From assembly GCA_015680685.1 (NCBI GenBank), contig MNCI01012642.1:797298-861297 (forward strand): a stretch of 64,000 nt of DNA. Reading direction: 5' to 3'. A program made the translations under genes and the position numbers. Below the pieces are notes generated by a model. It ran no database searches, had not been told where the DNA came from, and saw nothing but the letters and a program-made list of their open reading frames with translations. Below, piece after piece: positions 1-10,414 of this stretch; position 1 is the stretch's first letter, and every line of letters begins with the position of its first letter. This stretch comes from Gnetum montanum (taxonomy: Eukaryota > Streptophyta > Gnetopsida > Gnetales > Gnetaceae).

Positions 1-464
1 ATTTTACACTTTCTTTTATATTTCCTTTTATTTTATTTGGTGTGATTTTCTAAATTTTTGTTAATAAGTGCTGGGTACAATGGTAATGCGTTACTTGATG
101 GTGGTTTGTACTATTATGGTTATTTAATTGTTGGTGTCTAGTTTCTAGATTTGAATTTCGTTATGAATAATTAGAACATGGTTTCTTTTCTATGCAACAG
201 GCAGTAAGTCCACAACATCCACCCATCCACAAACTCTATGGTTTTCCTTGTTCTAGAAACATGTAGTTCCATTTTCATAAATAAAACTTTAACAAATTCG
301 TAACTTTGATAGTTTCTAGAATTGGGAAGGATTCAAAGGTTTGAACAGGGATTGACTTCAAGGGGATTTGGTATTCTTTGTGCTTTTATGTTTACCTGGA
401 TGCATGTGTGTTTTCATGGATTTTTTACCATTCTGTGTTAATCAATAAAAGGAAGTTGAATAAG
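1..464. other. AT-rich non-coding stretch
   Basis: No coding signal, RNA gene or clear repeat is seen here. It is ordinary AT-rich intergenic sequence. Confidence 0.5.
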
Positions 465-714
465 TCTTTGCATGGTGTGGTTCTCATCAGAAAAGAAAAA
501 GAAGATGAAAATTCAAAACACATCCCATGGACAAAATAAATGCATATGTCCTTGCATGGTGTGGTTTTCATTAGAAAAAAGAAGAAGATGATGAGAATTC
601 AAAACACATCCCTTGGATAAAATAAATGCATGTGTCTTTGCATGGTGTAGTTCCCATTTCAAGAAAAAAAAAACAACAATGAGAATTCAAAGCACATCCC
701 TTAGACAGAATATG
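465..714 (+). repeat. Three-copy tandem repeat of about 84 bp
   Basis: Three head-to-tail units start near 465, 549 and 632. Each begins with a variant of TTTGCATGGTGTGGTT, continues through an A/G-rich stretch to AATTCAAAACACATCCC, and the first two end in AAATAAATGCAT. The same sequence family occurs in single copy, on the other strand, near 23,940-24,000 and 53,050-53,130 inside the two Athila-type elements. The array is therefore a local amplification within an old element remnant. Confidence 0.75.
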
Positions 715-1200
715 GGCTACAAGCACTGGTTATGGGACTAGTCCCCTATAACTAAGGCCCTTCCTCTCTAATAAGGAATGGTGGTTGTTCTATGGAAGCA
801 CTCTTGTGTCTCAAGAGATGGACTAGTTTTAGAATAATGATGTGCAATCACTAAATACTGTTGGTTTTGGTCTAGACTTAGGATGGATCCTATCAAGTCA
901 TTTAACCACAAAATCCACAAGGGACTTCATGTGATCTTAATTAGGAACTTCATTCCACTCTCTCTCATTCATCTATGCTTTTCATGTTTCACCTCACTAT
1001 GGGTTTCATGTTTTGGTTCAATGTTCTAGTTTGATGTGTCAGAAATCTTAGTTAGTTTCTTTCAGGTTTTTGTACTTAACCTTATGAAGCCATTTATCAT
1101 TAACGAAGCCCATGGACTCTTTGGTTTGAAGTTATGTAAGGGCATAAAAGGCCCATGCCTACTTTGGGGAGGACCTTCTTGCATATCTTTTGGTTGGGTT
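465..1200 (+). mobile_element. Remnant of Athila-type 3-prime untranslated region
   Basis: Blocks here match, in reverse complement, the untranslated part of the elements at 21.8-28.8 kb and 48.7-60.9 kb. Examples are the tandem units at 465-714, the block around 715-780 (compare 23,870-23,940) and the block around 1,108-1,190 (compare 23,430-23,500 and 52,540-52,610). No LTR or coding domain is attached. It is read as a fragment lying in the opposite orientation to the two larger elements. Confidence 0.6.
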
Positions 1201-1679
1201 AGTTAAGTTTCTTACCCTTAGATACTCTCATAACCAAATTATTTTTGTTTATCCCACCAATGGCATCCAATTGTGCACATATTCACAATAATTTTTAGTG
1301 AATTTCTCTTTTCATTGTTGTGAATTCTTACACCCTATTCAACATTTTTCTTATATCAAACTTTTTCAAGTTTAATGCACCTCTTATCTAATTTACCTTA
1401 TTTGTTAGCCTTCCCACTAACACTATTAAAGAAACCAATATACCACAATCACAACCTAGCCGAGTGTAAGCACCGATGAGANCAATTTTGTAAAGATTAT
1501 ATCTCTATACATTGGGCTCTCATAGTCTATTTGTTCCATTTAAGTCAATTTGTATGTTAGTCAATAATCCCATATCTACCCAATATTTTTGTAAAGAACT
1601 TATTCCTCCCCTTCTACACTCAAGGATGAGTTTTCATTCAGATGTGAGGGTATGATGAATTGCATTATTTTGTCTACTC

Positions 1680-1784
1680 TAACGTCGGGTACACGATGTT
1701 GGAGCCACGATGTCAGGTATCCAAGGTCTTGATGTGATGTTGGGTATTTGATGTCGAGGGGTATACGTTGGCCTATAAATATAG
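1680..1784 (+). promoter_or_regulatory. LTR-like promoter with degenerate upstream repeats and TATA box
   Basis: CTATAAATATAG at 1773-1784 is a strong plant TATA box. Upstream, four variants of GATGTCGGGTAT lie near 1682, 1709, 1735 and 1750. Short repeats just upstream of a TATA box are typical of a retrotransposon U3 region. No LTR ends or linked coding domain were found, so the assignment is an inference. Confidence 0.35.
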
Positions 1785-2712
1785 CCCCTAGGCTCCCAAT
1801 TTGGGAGTTAATTTTGGCCATTTTTTAGTTAGAGTAGCAAAGCTCTTGCAGTTTATTTTTTCCAAGTTTAGAATATTTTCTGAGTGCCCATAGAATAATT
1901 CTAAGTGTATACAATTCTTTGTTTGAACATTGATGTACCTAAGCACAATAGTGTAACAGGAATAAAAATGAACTCTTTTGACAGTCCTTGCAACATTGAG
2001 AATAGATCAATATTTTCTTTCATGCACTTTACTTTAATGCATTTGAATTAAGTAATTACTTTCCAGTTGTTAATGAACACAAGCACGACCACTTCAAGCA
2101 TACATATACTACTTGGTAACCTAGAAATGCTTAATTTTTGGTAACCCAGTAGCACTATATGTGTTCAAGATGTGTTTAGGAAAGTGGCACAGTTACTTGT
2201 GTTAGGCTAGATAGGCAGTAAACAAATTAGATTTTAAGTTACTCTACTTTTCATTCTTGTTGTAGGTGATCAAACTTATAAAATATAAAATAAGAAAAAT
2301 CATGTACCTCAATTACATTTAAACCATACCCTTAAGCCTCACAAGTGTAGTTGGAAAGACAAAAAATGTTCTTAATGCCCATTTCACTTCCTAGAAGAAC
2401 TAGTATACTAGAGAACTATAGGTCCACGAAATTCGACCGAATCATGCATAAACGCCTTAGTGATTCATATGGTTGAGCATAGGAATACCTTGCCACTCAT
2501 CAATGGTAAAGTAAATGTTGTAATTTCATTCAATTTGTTTTCTTATGTGTTGAATTTGAAAAGGTGATTTCTTATATTGTTTTCTAACATAAAATTGATT
2601 TTGATGCTTAATTGTGGGCAACTTCATTCTTCATGTCATAAAAAAATGTAATACAACATACATGAAATGATACTTAGGTTTTTTTTTTTGTGCTTAATTA
2701 CTAGTGATGAAG

Positions 2713-2798
2713 CTAATTTTGATGATGATAGAGTAACACTCATTACTAGAGTTTTCTAGCTCTAGTAATGGGTGTTACTTAATCACCATCAAAATTAG
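2713..2798. repeat. Imperfect inverted repeat (hairpin)
   Basis: The left arm starts with CTAATTTTGATGATGAT and ends at ATTACTAGAG. The right arm is its near-perfect complement, ending ATCAAAATTAG, with arms of about 39 bases and a loop of under 10. It could be a small MITE-like foldback element. No flanking target duplication was established. Confidence 0.6.
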
Positions 2799-2829
2799 TA
2801 GCAAATGATGATCTATAGTAATATATAAC

Positions 2830-3055
2830 TAATCAAGCCTAGTTCTCATTTCATTTATCAATGCACAAAAGTCATTCATTTATATTATATTAGTCATCAT
2901 TCTATATTTGATGTGCGGTTACTCCTACAATATGGAATGGAGCTTAACAAAACCCAGTTCTCAATCCATTTCTTAATGCACAAAAAGTCTTTCATTTATA
3001 TTTAGTAACTTTTCATGGCCTATTTGATGTGGGGCTATTTTATGGTATGGAATTA
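2830..3055. repeat. Two-copy imperfect tandem repeat of about 110 bp
   Basis: Two consecutive blocks share the order: CCCAGTTCTC-like, AATGCACAAAA, TTCATTTATATT, TTTGATGTG, and TATGGAATGG-like. The first covers about 2,830-2,942 and the second about 2,943-3,055. Nothing coding is visible. Confidence 0.55.
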
Positions 3056-6000
3056 GTTTTATTTGTTAGATAAAAATAATAGTTCATCCATTTTTTTAAC
3101 CACTTCCTAAAAATTGATAGTAGATTCTCTTTTACTAGAAGAATTTTGTTACCATCATTTCATTATATAATCTTTAGGAGTCACTTTTATTGAATACATA
3201 GGATTACTATGGATCATTTAACTTGGAAATGAACTAGAATTTAATTTAATATCATATTAATGAGTTAGTTTAATTTTAGATTAACTGAAGTGATGTTCAA
3301 TATAGGCAAGCACAAGGTTTTATGTTCAAATATCATCTTCCTAGTGGACTTCTAACCATCATGTGCACTATGTATGTGCAATGATAAATCAACCTTCATT
3401 TAATAGTTTTAGTAATAAAAGTGTAAAAAATGCTAAATAATATAGATTATATGAATATGAGAAATTTCTACTATAAAAGCTAATCTAGCCTTATGATTGT
3501 TGGTATTCTTGTATTGTAAATGTTCATGTGTTCTTATGCTTTTAGGTGGTTAGGCCCATCAATTATTAGAAACCAAGCATCCAAGTTGGTCTTGCAATGC
3601 ATGCAAGAGTAATTTTGGAGAATCTAGAATTGCATATTGGCTATTAAACATGTCTTAGATATACCTAATCATAGAAAAACCACAAAAATGTTATACCCTT
3701 TACTTGTGCATTCCTATGCTTCACTTTACAATTTCCCTCTTCATAATTTATTCTATTCACCCTCATGCTTTCATCACCTTCATGCTCTACTTACCACCAT
3801 GCTTTGCTCCCTCCTATGCTTTGGTTATCATCATTCTCTACTCATCACTATGTACTTTCATCATGGATACTCACATGCTTACATCTTCCCTTGCATGCCC
3901 AAGGCTAATTACCTTCCTTACCTTTATGTTGCACCTCTATGTTGTTCCACATTGCTTTCCATTATGCCTCCTGTGTTGTGATAACTTCCCTTTCTTTTGC
4001 TCCTATGCTTTTCATGTCATGCCACTATACTTGTTTATGCTACTCAACATTGTGCCTTCCACACTATGAATACTCTACTCTCACAATATGATAAGGACAT
4101 CACCCAACCCATGTACCATTCTCAAACTATGTTTTCATGTATGTTTTTTATTTCTTGTGTATCTATGTTTTTGTATTGTTTTCATGTGTAAGAGGCAAGA
4201 GAAGACAAATTGAAATTGCATTCTTCTTATGGAACTCTAGGAAAAGATTTGATATTTTGATAGTTGTAACACCTAAAACATTTGATGCTAGAGATTCAAA
4301 AATTTTAGTGTGGAACAGTCTAACCCTAGATCCAACATGCCTCGAAAAGGATCTGGAGTACCCTTGATGGTTTTGTCAATCACCAAGGAACTTAGATGTC
4401 TATTACCAATTAATGCAAGAAATAAGAGAAATTTGTAATAAAATGCAGTGTAGAATTTGTAAAGAAAATAAAAGAATAATAATTGGCAAATGAAGAGAAC
4501 TAAAACTCTTATATTAATTATGGCAATATAAAAGGAGATTCAAAGAAAAGTACAAATCAAGGCTTTTGTAAGCTTGAGAAGCAATTTTTGGTTGATGATT
4601 CCAATGTAGAATTACAAGGTGTGTCTTGCATTCATGAGCTACATTGGTTTCCCAATTTGATTTACATTGATGTAATTCCTTGGTTATGATATCTTATGCT
4701 ATGAGGGAAAATGGTTGTTGACCTTTGGAAAATCCACACTACTATAAAAGTCTCAAGTTTATTCAAATTCCATATGATTCAAAAGTCTTGAATAGGTTGT
4801 GATCTTCAGTTTAAATAGGTCATTGGTGTCCTAGTTTGTTGCTGCTAAATTCTACCATGATTTTTGATAGATTTTTGACAAATTTTGTTGCACATTGGGA
4901 ATCTACATGTAGAGAATTAAGTTGATTTTAACATTTTATAGGTTGCTCTTACATGTTGCCCAATGTGTGGGACTAGAATTCCTAGCATTTGAGATAAAAG
5001 CCCAAATCTCATATGTTGGCCCCATACGCTGGCCAATGTATGGGGTCAAGATGCCCATCATATGAAGTGAGAATAATGATTTTTACAGCTTGTAAATCAT
5101 CTCTTAACCTTCAGAAGCTGGAATATAAGGCATTTGCAGTGTGTGGGCCACACATCTCAATTTTTACATTAAAAACTACCTTGAATTCCAACAATACAAA
5201 GCCAAAATGCAAGATTTTATGAAAAATAAGGTAATTGTATTTGCCTTCATATTTCCATCAAATTTACAATAAAGGTTTTAGTTATGAGCTTCACACATTG
5301 CAACATGAATTTTCTTTGGGGTGTTTCATTAGCTCCTCTTTGTTGATGTTTTGAGGATTATCTAGAGAGACATCAATAAAGAATGTGAAACACTGCCATA
5401 GGGTCATCACCAACACTCACTCTCCCTACTTGATTCTATAGCTATTAAACCATGCCAAAGAGTGCTTATGATGGTGAAATAGGATCATAATGGAGTGTTA
5501 CAAATTTGATACGAGGCAATGGCTATGTTAATTGTTAGAAAATGATCACATGGATTAACAAATAATTTTAACTATCAACATCATGGTCATGGTATTGTGG
5601 TGACATGCTTGCGGGCTAATGTAGTCTTTACACTTTATGCTTCAAAGTACTAGTTACTTGGTAATATGTCAGAGGAACCAACACTCTACTCCAAGGCTTC
5701 CTTGACCATTAAGCTCCTCCTTTTATTTGTTTGGAGCCACTTGATTTTGACTTTTAGGCTTCATTGGCCTCTTGGCCTTGTTGGTAATTCTTTCCCCTTC
5801 TTACTTTTAAGGGGTGAAACCTTCATTGGGTTTCCTTATCAAGGCTAAATCTTACTTTGTTTTCTCATTGAATGAAATGTATTACATTCAAAAAAATTAA
5901 TGGTAGAGTATTTCAAAGGATATGTCATATGGCCACATTGCATGAATGTCAAACATAGGTCATCATTGTTATTAGGATAAGGAAGGCTATAATTTGGCTA

Positions 6001-6470
6001 CGGGATGGTGGCTCAAGAGGCATAATGGAGGTGATGTGAGGTAACCACTTGTGGCACAATGGAACATTTTGACCAAATCTCACACATCAAGATTGCTCAG
6101 TAACTTGCTATTGTGATGAGTCAGACCTCCATGATAACTTCAGGCTTCATCTTGCAAGCACAACTCTAAGATTACAAGAAGATACATCAAAGAATTCACA
6201 TACTTACAACAATTTGTATAAGACTACATGAGAAAACAAGTAGAATACATGCCACCATAGGCTACAATAAGTACAACATGAGAAACTTGTCTTTTGTTAT
6301 ATAGACTTCTACAAAGTTTGTAGTTTATTTATCATGTTAAAAAGAAAGAATGAGAGGTTACATTGACTCTCTTGTGTTAGACTACAAAATTTGTTGGTGC
6401 TGATCACCTATTAATCCCTATAAACAAATATAAACAAGGGCTATAGGAAAACAAGTTATCATTACATATA
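3056..6470. other. Non-coding stretch with a pyrimidine-rich segment
   Basis: No recognisable gene. Between about 3,700 and 4,070 the plus strand is C/T-rich with recurrent CATGCTT or TATGCTT words every 20-40 bases. That composition leaves stop-poor but meaningless frames of up to 121 codons. The rest is AT-rich, without repeats that I could link to the elements elsewhere in the window. Confidence 0.45.
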
Positions 6471-6479
6471 ATAAGATTT

Positions 6480-7330
6480 GAGATAACAATGATTGACCAG
6501 GTTGGCCAATTCATTCCCATTCATGTCCACTAGTTTAAATGCCTTGCTACCATAGGATTTGGTAACTAAGAAAGGTCCCTTTCAATTGGTCAAGAACTTA
6601 TCTTCATGTTCAAATTATGATGATGCTATTGTTTTTGCCTCTCCTAATATCATTCAATGTGAGTAAGTGTTTGTATCCATTGATCCTCCATTGAATCAAT
6701 ATCTATGATACATAGCTCCTTATTTCATTCATCATTGATGAAATTAGATAAAGCCATCCTTATGGATGGTACCTACAATTCAAGAGGCAAAACAACTTTA
6801 GATCCATAAATAAGACTATACAGGATGAAACCAATTGTGGTTCAAAAGGTTGTTCTATAAGGCCAAAGTGCATGTATTAATCATTCATGTCACTTGTGTC
6901 TATTATTATTCAACATCATTTAAAGAATATTTATGGTCACTTTGTTGCTTGCTTCAACTTGCCTGTTGGCTTGCGAATAGTATCGTTATGAAAAGGAGTG
7001 TTTTAATGCTTAGTTGGTCACAAAAGGCTTGTGTTTCTTGGGTACTAAATTGTGGTCCATTGTCTATGACTATAGTTAGAGGTATGCCAAAATGAGACAC
7101 TGTTATCGAATATGAATTTATAGACTTGTTAAGACATTATTTTCATTAGAGGGATAGCTTCAATTCACTTTGTAAAGTATTCAGTTGTAGTCATGATGAA
7201 GCTATGCCCTAAAAAATATTTAGGCATTATAGATCCAATAATGTCTATTCACGATCATTGAAATAACCACATTATTTGAGTAGTGTGTAACTTAGTTGGT
7301 GGTACATGTATTAAGTTACTATGAAATTGA
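6480..7330 (-). pseudogene. Integrase of Tat-type element, decayed
   Basis: On the minus strand around 6,960-7,130 a frame reads FGIPLTIVIDNGPQFST and, further on, a segment like NRQVEASNK. These are the second catalytic Asp and the glutamate-region motif of the DDE integrase core. Near 6,490-6,600 a segment like GPFLVTKSYGSKAFKLVDMNG matches the C-terminal part of Ty3/gypsy integrases. Several frameshifts and stops separate these parts. Upstream of it comes the second RNase H, as expected. Confidence 0.6.
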
Positions 7331-7606
7331 TAGGTGTTATAAGTTTTAAACTTCTACAAGTAGTCATTATTCATATAGGGCTAATAGTATCCTAATCATC
7401 TAATTTTTTGCAACCATGGCCCTAGGCCCTATATGTCCTCCACACACATCTTCATGAACTTGCTCAAGGATTGTGCAAGCCTTGGTTTTTCCCAAGCACA
7501 CTAACAATATGCCATCATAGGACCTTCAACATAGTGTGTTATTGGATACTATGACATATTGTTTTGATCTTTTATATACAATGTCCTTTTGAGAAGTAGT
7601 CAGGTT

Positions 7607-7980
7607 CTATAAAGATTCACCATGCATTAGGTAAAACCCAATATCATCATACCACTCCTTTTGAGAAATATTGTCAATAGCAACTATGGAAAGGCCTTCA
7701 GTGTTCTGTATGATGAGAAGAACACAGTTCTCTGTTAAGAAAGATAACTTACTAAACACATATGACATCACACTTAGGGATAAGGTTCTAATGGAATTAG
7801 CTAAGGTCACATCTGTAAATTGTTGAATTAGTTTCTTAGCTAGGTCATAGAAAGGTTGAAAATGTTTGACTTTACATGCATAAACCTTAGTTACTTGGTT
7901 AACCACAAGTTTTGAATCACCTTTTACCATCAGATATTTAATTCCTTGGTTAAGAGCTACAATATTCTTCTAATTAACCC
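7607..7980 (-). pseudogene. Second (archaeal-type) RNase H of Tat-type pol, decayed
   Basis: VKGDSKLVVNQVTKVYACK near the start of the 107-codon frame is the classic 'V.GDS.LV.NQV.G.Y' segment of the plant retroelement aRNase H. The AKKLIQQF segment also fits. The end of the domain drifts out of frame. A short linker with KEWYDDIGFYLMHGE follows; the same linker recurs at 36,342-36,542 (KEWCNDIKFYPMQGE), which ties the two loci to one family. Confidence 0.65.
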
Positions 7981-8013
7981 TTCATATTCCACTACATTTG
8001 TGGTACATGGAAA

Positions 8014-8454
8014 TCAAAATGAGTAAGAAAAAGGTTGTATTGCACCTGAGGATGAAGTTATGATGGGAGTAGCACTTGTCCCATGGATAGTTGAAGCTTC
8101 ATCAAACTGCATGATTGCCTTGTAACTCTCGAGCACCTCATTGACAATGTTGACATGTTCATTAGGAAACTCAGGATCAAAGGGCATGCTATCCTCAATT
8201 GGAGAAGTTGTCATTTTTGTGGCTATAGCTTGACTATTCATTGAGGCTTGGGAGATATAATGTTGGTCAAACGTAGCTATTATGGCTTTCCACTGAGCTA
8301 CATAGTTACTTTCATAAATGTTGGTGGTTATGGCCCTTATTATGTTGTCCTTGCATATAACATTGACTTGGCACCTAAAGAGGTAGTGCCTCCACTTCTT
8401 TGAGGAGAAGACTAAGGCTAGGCTACTTCTCGACCTTAGTGTATTGGGTCTCAT
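8014..8454 (-). pseudogene. RNase H domain of Tat-type pol, decayed
   Basis: The 146-codon open stretch begins near the end of the RT-linked RNase H. It includes a KKWRHYLFRCQVNVICK-like segment and an AQWKAIIATFDQHYIS-like segment, matching the 'RHYLLAHK...W...L.EFD..Y' pattern of Ty3/gypsy RNase H ends. An acidic linker toward the second RNase H follows. It is open only locally, since upstream pol is missing. The family call rests on remembered motif patterns, not on a search. Confidence 0.6.
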
Positions 8455-8460
8455 AAGCTA

Positions 8461-10090
8461 TTAATGCATAGCTCAAGCAGTGTATGGGCATTTTTGCTTC
8501 ATCATCTCGTTTTTGATAGAGTAGAAAGGTTACATTTGAGAAAAAAATAATAATATTGCAGCAAAAATTTTATACCATATTTTATCATTAAATCCATTAT
8601 TAGGTTGCTTTGTTGAGTTGATATTTAATTTTCATGATATAATTGTACTATTTGTCCAATAAATCCTTTGGGTCTTTGGATGTAATAAAACCTTAGTTTT
8701 AGTTTCATTTGAAATTATCTTATACAATTAGTTATCCTTTTGATTTTCCTTGCATGTTTTCATGAAAATATGTTTCTCTCTCCACATTTGCATGTTTTCT
8801 TTTAAAAACTTCAAAATTGTAAGCATTGGAAAAATTATTGTACCTTATCATTTACTAGGAGTTAGCTAACAAAAATTATATCTCAAGATTCCTCATGAAA
8901 TTTTCTATTGTTTGGGAAAAAATAAAAAATAAATAATGTAAGATATTTCTAAAAATTAGAATTATCTCATGCTCTTTCCTATCTATTTAAAATTCTAGCA
9001 ATTTTGATTATAAATATTTATGTAACTATAACTTCTAAATTTTGACAAATCCCAAACAATTTGTATTAACAAGTTAAATTATATACAAATCACTTAGGCT
9101 ATAAAAAAAGGTTGCCATCATCAATGTAAAGATTATACAAAACAATAGAAATAGCCCTTAGAGGCTATCATCAAAACCAAAGCAACAATGATTAGAGTCA
9201 CAACTAGAAGCAAAGAAAAATATATAATTAAAATATAAAAACCTTAAAATAAAATGCATTGAGCACATTTTTTTCGATAATGTTACTCATTCAACACAAT
9301 TTTTTTACAAGGTGATGTACTATGTTTAGATGCAAATGTATTATGAAATTGAAGAAAATTATGATGAAGCCTTATAAAGGATAAGAGATTAAGAAGAAGA
9401 AATTAAGATTTTAAATGAAGATTTGATAAAACAAAATATTGTATTGTTACAGTGAAAAAGAAAACAAATAGATGGAAGAATGCATAAAGAATCAAAAGTA
9501 AAAGATAAGGAATAATAAAAAATCAACTACTTATGCAACATGAATTAAAAAAACTGAAAGAAGTTGAATTATAAGTACACCTTAAGATATATGGTTAAAT
9601 TGGAACTTTCTTACTTAACATTGCTCACTCCAATAAAATGCATAACTTAGAGTTTCTATATTAAGAATCTTAGCACTAAGTAAACACCTCACTTTTGATT
9701 TAATGTAAGTTAATAATCTTCTTACTATGTTAGTATATGTGAGCATAGGTTTGAATAATTTAAAACCTTATTGCTTTAGGGTTGATATGGTTGACTCTAG
9801 TACATTAGTATTGACTTAGATATTTAGGGTCCATTAACTGTATGCATAATTGCGGATTGAAACCCATGACGATTGAAACCCATGAATTTATATTAGATAC
9901 ACAGCAATGAGTGCATTACCAACTCAAACCTAAAAATACTTTAACAATAATTGTATTACGAACTCAACTTCAAGATACCTAGAAATATTGTAACAATGAG
10001 TGCATGACATACTTAAACAATGAGTGCATTAAAATACGTTACCAACACAACATGATTCTTACGACAAACGAATGACGGCTACTGCCTTGG
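8461..10090. other. AT-rich spacer, nothing recognisable
   Basis: Long A and T runs without coding pattern, RNA gene or linkable repeat. It separates the Tat remnant from the aspartyl-protease-like gene. Confidence 0.5.
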
Positions 10091-10093
10091 TCT

Positions 10094-10357
10094 TTGCTAG
10101 ACCATCGAAATAATTTGCTCATTACACCCTCCGACGAGATTTTATTCGATGATTGCAAAGATGATTGCGCAGAACCAATTAAAATTGATTGCGTGGAACT
10201 CTCAAAAATAGCTGTAAAGGAAGAAGCAGCGGAAGTGTCTTATTTAAGCCACCGAAACGAGGTAAAAATGCACGAGGTTGGGCTGGGTTTCACGAGTGTG
10301 CACAAGCGTAATAATTACGGTAACGCAAACAGCGACGACATGATCACGTACGTATAG
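10094..10357 (+). CDS. Possible small open reading frame, unrecognised
   Basis: An 87-codon frame starting MLDHRNNLL, acidic in its first half, on the strand opposite to the neighbouring protease-like gene and 58 bp beyond that gene's stop codon. It has no signal peptide, membrane segment or familiar motif. Base composition is intermediate between the AT-rich spacer and the GC-rich exon. It may be a chance frame in the 3-prime flank of the gene, and I would not treat it as a gene without transcript evidence. Confidence 0.15.
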   Translation: MLDHRNNLLITPSDEILFDDCKDDCAEPIKIDCVELSKIAVKEEAAEVSYLSHRNEVKMHEVGLGFTSVHKRNNYGNANSDDMITYV

Positions 10358-10363
10358 AGGCGG

Positions 10364-10375
10364 CACGTGCACGTG
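10364..10375. promoter_or_regulatory. Two abutting G-boxes (CACGTG x2)
   Basis: CACGTGCACGTG gives two perfect G-box palindromes back to back. G-boxes bind bZIP and bHLH factors in plants. They lie about 40 bp beyond the stop codon of the protease-like gene, so they would be a 3-prime element of that gene or a promoter part for something to the left. Function is unproven. Confidence 0.35.
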
Positions 10376-10414
10376 CATGTGAAACTGGGCAGGCAGGAAG
10401 ACCACCATAACCAT

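Larger units (their letters stand above)
6480..8460 (-). mobile_element. Tat-type Ty3/gypsy retrotransposon remnant (pol 3-prime half)
   Basis: Read on the minus strand the order is RNase H, a second (archaeal-type) RNase H, then integrase. The doubled RNase H before integrase is a known hallmark of the Tat/Ogre lineage of plant Ty3/gypsy elements. All three parts carry stops and frameshifts, and no LTR, PBS or gag could be tied to them. A related fragment lies at 36.0-37.1 kb. Confidence 0.7.

Noticed and set aside
3637-4191. Overlapping plus-strand frames of 64-121 codons
   Set aside because: Low-complexity C/T-rich sequence with recurrent ATGCTT; no domain, no start context and no homologue that I recognise.
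6835-7095. 86-codon plus-strand frame
   Set aside because: It is the antisense shadow of the Tat integrase core.
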